From Hydractinia symbiolongicarpus (Eukaryota; Cnidaria; Hydrozoa; Anthoathecata; Hydractiniidae), in NCBI RefSeq assembly GCF_029227915.1, contig NC_079875.1, positions 40,073,201 through 40,137,200 of the forward strand: 64,000 nt of DNA, read 5' to 3'. Positions 13,401 to 25,019 of the stretch are shown here, piece by piece. Each line of letters starts with the position of its first letter. Within the stretch, counting starts at the first letter, position 1. Below the pieces are notes generated by a model that did not search any database, was not told the origin of the DNA, and saw only the letters and a program-made list of their open reading frames with translations. A program made the position numbers and the translations under genes.

Positions 13401-13878
13401 GGAGACTATTGGACTCCAAGAAAAAACATTCTTCTTAATTTGACATAATTGCCGGAACTCAGCGATTACACTGGCCGGTGTGGTAGCGCTTCATTTAAGA
13501 GTTTAGATAAATAAGTCATTCTTTACTGTGGGACCAGTCCTATCTGTTATCGCGCGCGGAAGAAATAGCGACAGTTTCAAAAACTAAATTTCACTGACTT
13601 TCTAACGGTTTCAGTCCGTTTGAGTTTCAACGGTTGTGTCACATATTCGTACCAACATGTACTTAGCGATATTTTTTTGATATTACTAGGTTGCATCGCT
13701 TTTAACAAGGAAACGTTGACTGTGGGACTTAATTGAACTAACTTTGGACTGTGACCTGATAAATGTGATAAATGAGACAATTGGACTCAAAGAAATAACA
13801 TTCTTCTTTATTTGACGTGATTGCCGGAACTCAGCGATTACACTGGGCTCAGTGATAGCGCTTCATTTAAGAATTATG

Positions 13879-13900
13879 ATAAAAAAAGTCATTTTTTTAT
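13879..13900. repeat. A-tract/T-tract inverted repeat around GTCA
   Basis: ATAAAAAAA and TTTTTTTAT are perfect nine-base complementary arms around a four-base GTCA centre. The same element sits at the same place in most monomers (for example 1937-1958), with arm length varying by one or two bases. Subtype G interrupts it (ataacaagtcat), subtype I shortens it (ataagaaagtcat), and subtype B replaces it (aaataagtcattctt). It could extrude as a hairpin or bend the helix; this is inference. Confidence 0.85.
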
Positions 13901-13946
13901 TGTGGGACCAATCCTAGCCATTATCGAGCGCTGAGGAAATAGCGAC

Positions 13947-13959
13947 AGTTTCAAAAACT
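13947..13959. repeat. Dyad AGTTT-CAA-AAACT
   Basis: Perfect five-base arms around a three-base centre, found in nearly every monomer directly after 'agcgac'. Subtype I changes the left arm (gacattttcaaaaac), subtype H has tttcaagaact, and subtype M has tttcagaaact. No function is assigned. Confidence 0.75.
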
Positions 13960-14001
13960 ACATTTCATTGACTTTCTAACGGTGTCAGTCCGTTTGAGTT
14001 T

Positions 14002-14010
14002 CAACGGTTG
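14002..14010. repeat. Short dyad CAACGGTTG
   Basis: Four-base arms around one base. In monomers that read 'gttacaacggttgtgtc' (for example around 14,374-14,384) it extends to ACAACGGTTGT, with five-base arms. It is a site of subtype variation: 'caacgattg', 'ccacggttg' and 'caacagttg' variants break the symmetry. Confidence 0.7.
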
Positions 14011-14129
14011 TGTCACATATTCGTACCAACATGTATTTAGCGATATTTTTTGATATTACTTGGTTGCATCGCTTTTAACAATGAAACGTTGACTGTGGGA
14101 CTTAATTGAACTAACTTTGGACTGTGACA

Positions 14130-14147
14130 TGATAAATGTGATAAATG
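14130..14147 (+). repeat. Nonamer TGATAAATG twice in tandem
   Basis: Two exact adjacent copies of a nine-base word lie inside the monomer. The second copy is altered in subtype A (gataaaggag) and E' (gataaaaaag) but intact in most others. It looks like an old slippage duplication that predates the spread of the family. Confidence 0.8.
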
Positions 14148-14153
14148 AGACAA

Positions 14154-14164
14154 TTGGACTCCAA
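14154..14164. repeat. Dyad TTGGA-C-TCCAA
   Basis: Perfect five-base arms around one base, present in the majority of monomers. It is broken in the 'ttggacacc' form that precedes F monomers and the 'ttggactcaaag' form of C and M. Confidence 0.75.
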
Positions 14165-17100
14165 GAAATAACATTCTTCTTTATTTGACGTGATTGCCGG
14201 AACTCAGCGATTACACTGGGCTCTGTGATAGCGTTTCATTTAAGAATTATGATAAAAAAAGTCATTTTTTTATTGTGGGACCAATCCTAGTCATTATCGA
14301 GCGCTGAGGAAATAGCGACAGTTTCAAAAACTACATTTCATTGACTTTCTAACGGTGTCAGTCCGTTTGAGTTACAACGGTTGTGTCAAATATTCGTACC
14401 AACATGTATTTAGCGATATTTTTCTGATATTACTAGGTTGCATCGCTTTTAACAATGAAACGTTGACTGTGGGACTTAATTGAACTAACTTTGGACTGTG
14501 ACCTGATAAATGTGATAAATGAGACAATTGGACTCCAAGAAATAACATTCTTCTTAATTTGACGGGATTGCCAGAACTCAGCGATTACACTGGGCTCTGT
14601 GGTAGCGCTTCAATTAAGAATTAAGATAAAAAAGTCATTTTTTTATTGCGGGACCAATCCTAGCCATTATCTCGCGCTAAAGAAATAGCGGCAGTTTCAA
14701 AAATTACATTTCATTGACTTTCTAACGGTGTCAGTCCGTTTGAGTTACAACGGTTGGGTCAAATATTCGTACCAACATGTATTTAGCGATATTTTTCTGA
14801 TATTACTAGGTTGCATCTCTTTTAACAATGAAACGATTGACTGTGGGACTTAATTGAGCTAACTTTGGACTGTCACCTGATAAATGTGATAAATGAGACA
14901 ATTGGACTCCAAGAAATAACATTCTTGTTAATTTGACGTGATGGCCGGAACTCAGCGATTACACTGGGCACTGTGGTAGCGCTTCATTTAAGAATTATGA
15001 TAAAAAAGTCATTTTTTTATTGTGGGACCAATCCTATCCATTATTGCGCGCTGAGGAAATAGCGACAGTTTCAAAAACTACATTTCATTGACTTTCTAAC
15101 GGTGTCAGTCCGTTGGAATTTCAACGATTGTGTCACATATTCGTACCAACATGTATTTAGCGATATTTTTTTGATATTACTAGGTTGCATCGCTTTTAAC
15201 AATGAAACGTTGCCTGTGGGACTTAATTGAACTAACTTTGGACTGTGACCTGATAAATGTGATAAAAAAGACAATTGGACTCCAAGAAGTAACATTTTTG
15301 TTAATTTGACGTGATTGCTGGAACTCAGCGATTACACTGGGCACTGTGGTAGCGCTTCATTTAAAAATTAAGCTAAAAAATTCATTTTTTTACTGTGGGA
15401 CCTATCCTAGCCGTTAGCGCGCGTTGACGAAAGAGCGACAGTTTTAAAAACTACATTTCATTGACTTTCTAACGGTGTCAGTCCGTTTAAGTTACCACGG
15501 TTGGGTCACATATTCGTACCAACATGTATTTAGCGATAATTTTCTGATATTACTAGGTTGCATCGCTTTTTACTATGAAACGATTGACTGTGGGACTTAA
15601 TTGAGCTAACTTTGGACTGTCACCTGATAAATGTGATAAAGGAGACTATTGGACTCCAAGAAAAAACATTCTTCTTAATTTGACATAATTGCCGGAACTC
15701 AGCGATTACACTGGCCGGTGTGGTAGCGCTTCATTTAAGAGTTTAGATAAATAAGTCATTCTTTACTGTGGGACCAGTCCTATCTGTTATCGCGCGCGGA
15801 AGAAATAGCGACAGTTTCAAAAACTAAATTTCACTGACTTTCTAACGGTTTCAGTCCGTTTGAGTTTCAACGGTTGTGTCACATATTCGTACCAACATGT
15901 ATTTAGCGATATTTTTTTGATATTACTAGGTTGCATCGCTTTTAACAAGGAAACGTTGACTGTGGGACTTAATTGAACTAACTTTGGACTGTGACCTGAT
16001 AAATGTGATAAATGAGACAATTGGACTCAAAGAAATAACATTCTTCTTTATTTGACGTGATTGCCGGAACTCAGCGATTACACTGGGCTCAGTGATAGCG
16101 CTTCATTTAAGAATTATGATAAAAAAAGTCATTTTTTTATTGTGGGACCAATCCTAGCCATTATCGAGCGCTGAGGAAATAGCGACAGTTTCAAAAACTA
16201 CATTTCATTGACTTTCTAACGGTGTCAGTCCGTTTGAGTTTCCACGGTTGTGTCACATATTCGTACCAACATGTATTTAGCGATATTTTTTGATATTACT
16301 TGGTTGCATCGCTTTTAACAATGAAACGTTGACTGTGGGACTTAATTGAACTAACTTTGGACTGTGACATGATAAATGTGATAAATGAGACAATTGGACT
16401 CCAAGAAATAACATTCTTCTTTATTTGACGTGATTGCCGGAACTCAGCGATTACACTGGGCTCTGTGATAGCGTTTCATTTAAGAATTATGATAAAAAAA
16501 GTCATTTTTTTATTGTGGGACCAATCCTAGTCATTATCGAGCGCTGAGGAAATAGCGACAGTTTCAAAAACTACATTTCATTGACTTTCTAACGGTGTCA
16601 GTCCGTTTGAGTTACAACGGTTGTGTCAAATATTCGTACCAACATGTATTTAGCGATATTTTTCTGATATTACTAGGTTGCATCGCTTTTAACAATGAAA
16701 CGTTGACTGTGGGACTTAATTGAACTAACTTTGGACTGTGACCTGATAAATGTGATAAATGAGACAATTGGACTCCAAGAAATAATATTCTTCTTAATTT
16801 GACGGGATTGCCAGAACTCAGCGATTACACTGGGCTCTGTGGTAGCGCTTCAATTAAGAATTAAGATAAAAAAGTCATTTTTTTATTGCGGGACCAATCC
16901 TAGCCATTATCTCGCGCTAAAGAAATAGCGGCAGTTTCAAAAATTACATTTCATTGACTTTCTAACGGTGTCAGTCCGTTTGAGTTACAACGGTTGGGTC
17001 AAATATTCGTACCAACATGTATTTAGCGATATTTTTCTGATATTACTAGGTTGCATCTCTTTTAACAATGAAACGATTGACTGTGGGACTTAATTGAGCT

Positions 17101-17174
17101 AACTTTGGACTGTGACCTGATAAATGTGATAAATGAGACAATTGGACTCCAAGAAATAACATTCTTGTTAATTT

Positions 17175-19035
17175 GACGTGATTGCCGGGACTCAGCGATT
17201 ACACTGGGCACTGTGGTAGCGCTTCATTTAAGAATTATGATAAAAAAAGTCATTTTTTTATTGTGGGACCAATCCTAGCCATTATCCTGCGCTGAGAAAA
17301 TAGCGACAGTTTCAGAAACTACATTTCATTGACTTTCTAACGGTGTCAGTCCGTTTGAGTTACAACGGTTGTGTCAAATATTCGTACCAACATGTATTTA
17401 GCGATATTTTTCTGATATTACTAGGTTGCATCTCTTTTAACAATGAAACGATTGACCGTGGGACTTAATTGAGCTAACTTTGGACTGTGACCTGATAAAT
17501 GTGATAAATGAGACAATTGGACTCAAAGAAATAACATTCTTCTTTATTTGACGTGATTGCCGGAACTCAGCGATTACACTGGGCTCTGTGATAGCGATTC
17601 ATTTAAGAATTGTAATAAAAAAGTCATTTTTTTATTGTGGGACCAATCCTAGCCATTATCGAGCGCTGAGGAAATAGCGGCAGTTTCAAAAACTGCTTTT
17701 CATTGACATTCTAACGGTCTCAGTCCGTTTGAGTTACAACGGTTGGGTCAAATATTCGTACCAACATGTATTTAGCGATATTTTTCTGATATTACTAGGT
17801 TGCATCTCTTTTAACAATGAAACGATTGACTGTGGGACTTAATTGAGCTAACTTTGGACTGTGACCTGATAAATGTGATAAATGAGACAATTGGACTCCA
17901 AGAAATAAAATTCTTGTTAATTTGACGTGATTGCCGGAACTCAGCGATTACACTGGGCTCTGTGGTAGCGCTTCATTTAAGAATTATGATAAAAAAAGTC
18001 ATTTTTTTATTGTGGGACCAATCCTAGCCATTATCGCGCGCTGACGAAATAGCGACAGTTTCAAAAACTACATTTCATTGACTTTCTAACGGTGTCAGTC
18101 CGTTTGAGTTTCAACGGTTGTGTCACATATTCGTACCAACATGTATTTAGCGATATTTTTTGATATTACTAGGTTGCATTGCTTTTAACAATGAAACGTT
18201 GACTGTGGGACTTAATTGAACTAACTTTGGACTGTGACCTGATAAATGTGATAAATGAGACAATTGGACTCCAAGAAATAACATTCTTCTTAATTTGACG
18301 TGATTGCTGGAACTCAGCGATTACACTGGGCTCTGTGGTAGCGCTTCAATTAAGAATTAAGATAAAAAAAGTCATTTTTTTATTGCGGGACCAATCCTAG
18401 CCATTATCTCGCGCTGAAGAAATAGCGGCAGTTTCAAAAACTGCATTTCATTGACATTCTAACGGTGTCAGTTTGTTTGAGTTACAACGGTTGGGTCAAA
18501 TATCCGTACCAACATGTATTTAGCGATAATTTTTTGATATTACTAGGTTGCATCTCTTTTAACAATGAAACGATTGACTGTGGGACTTAATTGAGCTAAC
18601 TTTCGACTGTGACCTGATAAATGTGATAAATGAGACAATTGGACTCTAAGAAATAACATTCTTGTTAATTTGACGTGATTGCCGGAACTCAGCGATTACA
18701 CTGGGCACTGTGGTAGCGCTTCATTTAAGAATTATGATAAAAAAGTCATTTTTTTATTGTGGGACCAATCCTATCCATTATTGCGCGCTGAGGAAATAGC
18801 GACAGTTTCAAAAACTACATTTCATTGACTTTCTAACGGTGTCAGTCCGTTTGAATTTCAACGATTGTGTCACATATTCGTACCAACATGTATTTAGCGA
18901 TATTTTTTTGATATTACTAGGTTGCATCGCTTTTAACAATGAAACGTTGCCTGTGGGACTTAATTGAACTAACTTTGGACTGTGACCTGATAAATGTGAT
19001 AAAAAAGACAATTGGACTCCAAGAAGTAACATTTT
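17175..19035 (+). repeat. M-N-L-K-E' pentamer segment
   Basis: Five monomers starting at about 17,175, 17,549, 17,927, 18,299 and 18,674. They close the block that began at 15,299 and lead into A at 19,045. A displaced relative is at 25,766-27,080, which shares 'gtgatagcgattc', 'gaattgta' and 'acggtctcagtcc'. Confidence 0.75.
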
Positions 19036-20536
19036 TGTTAATTTGACGTGATTGCTGGAACTCAGCGATTACACTGGGCACTGTGGTAGCGCTTCATTTA
19101 AAAATTAAGCTAAAAAATTCATTTTTTTACTGTGGGACCTATCCTAGCCGTTAGCGCGCGTTAACGAAAAAGCGACAGTTTTAAAAACTACATTTCATTG
19201 ACTTTCTAACGGTGTCAGTCCGTTTAAGTTACCACGGTTGGGTCACATATTCGTACCAACATGTATTTAGCGATAATTTTTTGATATTACTAGGTTGCAT
19301 CGCTTTTTACTATGAAACGATTGACTGTGGGACTTAATTGAGCTAACTTTGGACTGTCACCTGATAAATGTGATAAAGGAGACTATTGGACTCCAAGAAA
19401 AAACATTCTTCTTAATTTGACATAATTGCCGGAACTCAGCGATTACACTGGCCGGTGTGGTAGCGCTTCATTTAAGAGTTTAGATAAATAAGTCATTCTT
19501 TACTGTGGGACCAGTCCTATCTGTTATCGCGCGCGGAAGAAATAGCGACAGTTTCAAAAACTAAATTTCATTGATTTTCTAACGGTGTCAGTCCGTTTCA
19601 GTTACAACGGTTTGGTCACATATTCGTACAACATGTATTTAGCGATATTTTTCTGATATTACTAGGTTGCATCGCTTTTAACTATGAAACGATTGACTGT
19701 GGGACTTAATTGAACTAACTTTGAACTCTGGCCTGATAAATGTGATAAATGAGTCAATTGGACACCAAGAAATAACATTCTTCTTAATTTGACATGATTG
19801 CCGAAACTCAGCGATTACACTGGGCTCTCTGGTAGCGCCTCATTTAAGAATTAAGTTAAAAAAAGTCATTTTTTTATTGTGGGAACAATCCTAGTCATTA
19901 TCGCGCGCTGAGGAAATAGCGACAGTTTCAAAAACTACATTTCATTGACTTTCTGACGGTGTCAGTCACTTTGAGTTTCAACGGTTGTGTCACATATTTG
20001 TACCAACATGTATTTAGCGATATTTTTTTGATATTACTAGGTTGCATCACTATTAACAATGAAACGTTGACTGTGGGACTTAATTGAACTAACTTTGGAC
20101 TGTGACCTAATAAATGTGATAAATGAGACAATTGGACTCCAAGAAATAACATTCTTCTTAATTTGACGTGATTGCCGGTACTCAGCGATTACTCTGGGCT
20201 CTGTGGTAGCGCTTCAGTTAAGAATTAAGATAAAAAGTCATTTTTTTATTGTGGGACCAATCCTAGCCAATTTCTCGCGCTGAAGAAATAGCGACAGTTT
20301 CAAAAACTACATTTCATTGACTTTCTAACGGTGTCAGTCCGTTTGAGTTACAACGGTTGGGTCACATATTCGTACCAACATGTATTTAGCGATATTTTTT
20401 TGATATTACTAGGTTGCATCGCTTTTAACAATGAAACGTTGACTGTGGGACTTAATTGAACTAACTTTGGACTGTGACCTGATAAATCTGATAAATGAGA
20501 CAATTGGACTCCAAGAAATAACGTTCTTGTTAATTT
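19036..20536 (+). repeat. Second A-B-F-G segment
   Basis: A at 19,045, then B, F and G, with C following at 20,537. It matches 8581-10,080 monomer by monomer, including 'ctctctggtagcgcc' and 'ctgacggtgtcag' in F. The G hairpin here is uninterrupted, unlike right-half G copies. Confidence 0.8.
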
Positions 20537-22026
20537 GACGCGATTGCCGGAACTCAGCGATTACACTGGGCTGTGTGGTAGCGCTTCATTTAAGAATTAA
20601 GTTAAAAAGTCATTTTTTTATTGTGGGACCACTCCTAGCCAATATCTCGCGCTGAGGAAATAGCGACAGTTTCAAAAACTATATTTCACTGACTTTCTAA
20701 CGGTTTCAGTCCGTTTGAGTTTCAACGGTTGTGTCACATATTCGTACCAACATGTATTTAGCGATATTTTTTTGATATTACTAGGTTGCATCGCTTTTAA
20801 CAAGGAAACGTTGACTGTGGGACTTAATTGAACTAACTTTGGACTGTGACCTGATAAATGTGATAAATGAGACAATTGGACTCAAAGAATTAACATTCTT
20901 CTTTATTTGACGTGATTGCCGGAACTCAGCGATTACACTGGGCTCAGTGATAGCGCTTCATTTAAGAATTATGATAAAAAAAGTCATTTTTTTATTGTGG
21001 GACCAATCCTAGCCATTATCGAGCGCTGAGGAAATAGCGACAGTTTCAAAAACTACATTTCATTGACTTTCTAACGGTGTCAGTCCGTTTGAGTTTCAAC
21101 GGTTGTGTCACATATTCGTACCAACATGTATTTAGCGATATTTTTTGATATTACTTGGTTGCATCGCTTTTAACAATGAAACGTTGACTGTGGGACTTAA
21201 TTGAACTAACTTTGGACTGTGACATGATAAATGTGATAAATGAGACAATTGGACTCCAAGAAATAACGTTCTTGTTAATTTGACGCGATTGCCGGAACTC
21301 AGCGATTACACTGGGCTGTGTGGTAGCGCTTCATTTAAGAATTAAGTTAAAAAGTCATTTTTTTATTGTGGGACCACTCCTAGCCAATATCTCGCGCTGA
21401 GGAAATAGCGACAGTTTCAAAAACTATATTTCACTGACTTTCTAACGGTTTCAGTCCGTTTGAGTTTCAACGGTTGTGTCACATATTCGTACCAACATGT
21501 ATTTAGCGATATTTTTTTGATATTACTAGGTTGCATCGCTTTTAACAAGGAAACGTTGACTGTGGGACTTAATTGAACTAACTTTGGACTGTGACCTGAT
21601 AAATGTGATAAATGAGACAATTGGACTCAAAGAATTAACATTCTTCTTTATTTGACGTGATTGCCGGAACTCAGCGATTACACTGGGCTCAGTGATAGCG
21701 CTTCATTTAAGAATTATGATAAAAAAAGTCATTTTTTTATTGTGGGACCAATCCTAGCCATTATCGAGCGCTGAGGAAATAGCGACAGTTTCAAAAACTA
21801 CATTTCATTGACTTTCTAACGGTGTCAGTCCGTTTGAGTTTCAACGGTTGTGTCACATATTCGTACCAACATGTATTTAGCGATATTTTTTGATATTACT
21901 TGGTTGCATCGCTTTTAACAATGAAACGTTGACTGTGGGACTTAATTGAACTAACTTTGGACTGTGACATGATAAATGTGATAAATGAGGCAATTGGACT
22001 CCAAGAAATAACATTCTTCTTTATTT
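20537..22026 (+). repeat. C-D dimer in two tandem copies of exactly 745 bases
   Basis: Copies are 20,537-21,281 and 21,282-22,026. Both are preceded by the private 'aataacgttcttg' and both C monomers contain 'aaactatatttc' and 'aagaattaac'. They are indistinguishable by eye apart from single changes such as 'gaggcaatt' at the end of the second copy. Confidence 0.88.
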
Positions 22027-23522
22027 GACGTGATTGCCGGAACTCAGCGATTACACTGGGCTCTGTGATAGCGTTTCATTTAAGAATTATGATAAAAAAA
22101 GTCATTTTTTTATTGTGGGACCAATCCTAGTCATTATCGAGCGCTGAGGAAATAGCGACAGTTTCAAAAACTACATTTCATTGACTTTCTAACGGTATCA
22201 GTCCGTTTGAGTTACAACGGTTGTGTCAAATATTCGTACCAACATGTATTTAGCGATATTTTTCTGATATTACTAGGTTGCATCGCTTTTAACAATGAAA
22301 CGTTGACTGTGGGACTTAATTGAACTAACTTTGGACTGTGACATGATAAATGTGATAAATGAGACAATTGGACTCCAAGAAATAACATTCTTCTTAATTT
22401 GACGGGATTGCCGGAACTCAGCGATTACACTGGGCTCTGTGGTAGCGCTTCAATTAAGAATTAAGATAAAAAAGTCATTTTTTTATTGCGGGACCAATCC
22501 TAGCCATTATCTCGCGCTAAAGAAATAGCGGCAGTTTCAAAAATTACATTTCATTGACTTTCTAACGGTGTCAGTCCGTTTGAGTTACAACGGTTGGGTC
22601 AAATATTCGTACCAACATGTATTTAGCGATATTTTTCTGATATTACTAGGTTGCATCTCTTTTAACAATGAAACGATTGACTGTGGGACTTAATTGAGCT
22701 AACTTTGGACTGTGACCTGATAAATGTGATAAATGAGACAATTGGACTCCAAGAAATAACATTCTTCTTTATTTGACGTGATTGCCGGAACTCAGCGATT
22801 ACACTGGGCTCTGTGATAGCGTTTCATTTAAGAATTATGATAAAAAAAGTCATTTTTTTATTGTGGGACCAATCCTAGCCATTATCCTGCGCTGAGGAAA
22901 TAGCGACAGTTTCAAAAACTACATTTCATTGACTTTCTAACGGTATCAGTCCGTTTGAGTTACAACGGTTGTGTCAAATATTCGTACCAACATGTATTTA
23001 GCGATATTTTTCTGATATTACTAGGTTGCATCGCTTTTAACAATGAAACGTTGACTGTGGGACTTAATTGAACTAACTTTGGACTGTGACATGATAAATG
23101 TGATAAATGAGACAATTGGACTCAAAGAAATAACATTCTTCTTTATTTGGCGTGATTGCCGGAACTCAGCGATTACACTGGGCTCTGTGATAGCGTTTCA
23201 TTTAAGAATTAAGATAAAAAAGTCATTTTTTTATTGCGGGACCAATCCTAGCCATTATCTCGCGCTAAAGAAATAGCGGCAGTTTCAAAAATTACATTTC
23301 ATTGACTTTCTAACGGTGTCAGTCCGTTTGAGTTACAACGGTTGGGTCAAATATTCGTACCAACATGTATTTAGCGATATTTTTCTGATATTACTAGGTT
23401 GCATCTCTTTTAACAATGAAACGATTGACTGTGGGACTTAATTGAGCTAACTTTGGACTGTGACCTGATAAATGTGATAAATGAGACAATTGGACTCCAA
23501 GAAATAACATTCTTGTTAATTT

Positions 23523-23897
23523 GACGTGATTGCCGGAACTCAGCGATTACACTGGGCACTGTGGTAGCGCTTCATTTAAGAATTATGATAAAAAAAGTCA
23601 TTTTTTTATTGTGGGACCAATCCTAGCCATTATCCTGCGCTGAGGAAATAGCGACAGTTTCAAAAACTACATTTCATTGACTTTCTAACGGTGTCAGTCC
23701 GTTTGAGTTACAACGGTTGTGTCAAATATTCGTACCAACATGTATTTAGCGATATTTTTCTGATATTACTAGGTTGCATCTCTTTTAACAATGAAACGAT
23801 TGACCGTGGGACTTAATTGAGCTAACTTTGGACTGTGACCTGATAAATGTGATAAATGAGACAATTGGACTCAAAGAAATAACATTCTTCTTTATTT
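23523..23897 (+). repeat. Exemplar of subtype M
   Basis: Marked by 'cattatcctgcgctgag', 'ggttgtgtcaaatattc', 'aaacgattgaccgtggg' and 'ggactcaaag'. Copies at 17,175, 25,020 and 25,766 also have 'gccgggactcag' and 'tttcagaaactac'. Confidence 0.75.
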
Positions 23898-24270
23898 GAC
23901 GTGATTGCCGGAACTCAGCGATTACACTGGGCTCTGTGATAGCGTTTCATTTAAGAATTATAATAAAAAAGTCATTTTTTTATTGTGGGACCAATCCTAG
24001 CCATTATCGAGCGCTGAGGAAATAGCGACAGTTTCAAAAACTACATTTCATTGACTTTCTAACGGTGTCACTCCGTTTGAGTTTCAACGGTTGTGTCACA
24101 TATTCGTACCAACATGTATTTAGCGATATTTTTTTGATATTACTAGGTTGCATCGCTTTTAACAATAAAACGTTGACTGTGGGACTTAATTGAACTAACT
24201 TTGGACTGTGACCTGATAAATGTGATAAATGAGACAATTGGACTCCAAGAAATAACATTCTTCTTAATTT
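23898..24270 (+). repeat. Exemplar of subtype N
   Basis: Marked by 'ctctgtgatagcgtttc', 'attataataaaaaagtc', 'ggtgtcactccg', 'aacaataaaacgttgac'. Many right-hand copies (31,000; 32,120; 42,200; 42,573) carry 'gattcccgg', and several copies read 'gtgagctgataaatg'. Confidence 0.8.
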
Positions 24271-24645
24271 GACGTGATTACCGGAACTCAGCGATTACAC
24301 TGGGCACTGTGGTAGCGCTTCATTTAAAAATTAAGATACAAAAAGTCATTTTTTTATTGTGGGACCAATCCTAGCCGTTATCGCGCGCTAAAGAAATAGC
24401 GACAGTTTCAAGAACTACATTTCATTGACTTTCTAACAGGGTCAGTCCGTTTGAGTTACAACGGTTGGGTCACATATTCGTACCAACATGTATTTAACGA
24501 TATTTTTCTGATATTATTAGGTTGCATCGCTTTTAACTATGAAACAGTTGACTGTGGGACTTACTTGAGCTAACTTTGGACTGTCACCTGATAAATGTGA
24601 TAAAGGAGACAATTGGACTCCAAGAAAAAACATTCTTCTTAATTT
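24271..24645 (+). repeat. Exemplar of subtype H
   Basis: Marked by 'attaagatacaaaaagtc', 'ccgttatcgcgcgctaaag', 'gtttcaagaactac', 'catgtatttaacgat', 'gatattattagg' and 'gaaacagttgac'. A related monomer sits near 5606. Later copies have 'ggtagcatcg' and, in the hexamer region, 'gtaacaacatg'. Confidence 0.8.
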
Positions 24646-25019
24646 GACATGATTTCCGAAACTCAGCGATTACACTGGGCACTGTGGTAGCGCTTCATTT
24701 AAGAATTATGATAAAAGAAGTCATTTTTTTATTGTGGGACCAATCCTAGCCATTATTGCGCGCTGAGGAAATAGCGACAGTTTCAAAAACTACATTTCAT
24801 TGACTTTCTAACGGTGTCAGTCCGTTCGAATTTCAACGATTGTGTCACATATTCGTACCAACATGTATTTAGCGATTTTTTTTTGATATTACTAGGTTGC
24901 ATCGCTTTTAACAATGAAACGTTGCCTGTGGGACTTAATCGAACTAACTTTGGACTGTGACCTGATAAATGTGATAAATGAGACAATTGGACTCCAAGAA
25001 ATAACATTCTTGTTAATTT

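Larger units (their letters stand above)
13814..14186 (+). repeat. Representative monomer (subtype D), 373 bases
   Basis: Chosen as a reference because most sequence landmarks are intact. In order it holds the gac start and 'gcgattacactggg'; the A-run/T-run dyad (13,879-13,900); the CpG-rich 'gagcgctgagg' block; the AGTTT/AAACT dyad (13,947-13,959); 'ctaacggtgtcag' (13,976-13,988); CAACGGTTG (14,002-14,010); a 'ttcgtaccaacatgt' block (14,020-14,034); a duplicated nonamer (14,130-14,147); and the TTGGACTCCAA dyad (14,154-14,164). Subtype D is marked by 'gggctcagtgatagcgc' and 'tgacatgataaatg'. The length is close to two nucleosome repeat lengths, which is common for satellites and not by itself evidence of function. 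The monomer boundary is arbitrary. Confidence 0.9.
12695..17174 (+). repeat. 2240-base hexamer HOR in two tandem copies
   Basis: Copies are 12,695-14,934 and 14,935-17,174. They share rare variants at the same offset: 'gtgatggccgg' (12,699 and 14,939), 'ccgttggaattt' (about 12,871 and 15,111), the B/C hybrid monomer (13,442 and 15,682) and 'gattgccagaac' (second monomer set, 14,570 and 16,810). A few private changes exist, such as 'gaaagagcgacagtttt' near 15,430. Confidence 0.88.
22027..25019 (+). repeat. D-K'-(two hybrids)-M-N-H-E' segment
   Basis: Monomer starts are 22,027, 22,401 (K'), about 22,776 and 23,150 (hybrids of D and K' halves), 23,523 (M), 23,898 (N), 24,271 (H) and 24,646 (E'). 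The same order recurs at 28,008-30,252 without the two hybrid monomers. Confidence 0.78.

Noticed and set aside
14020-14034. CENP-B box (TTCG then A at the right spacing in 'ttcgtaccaacatgt')
   Set aside because: The TTCG and central A fit, but the required CGGG half reads ATGT, and no other site in the monomer fits better on either strand.
23079-23276. Plus-strand reading frame of 65 codons
   Set aside because: It exists only in a D/K' hybrid monomer and spans a monomer boundary; neighbouring copies do not keep it open.
24824-24831. RNA polymerase III B-box-like 'gttcgaat' in some E' monomers
   Set aside because: The final CC of the consensus is missing, no A box at proper spacing was seen, and most monomers lack the word.
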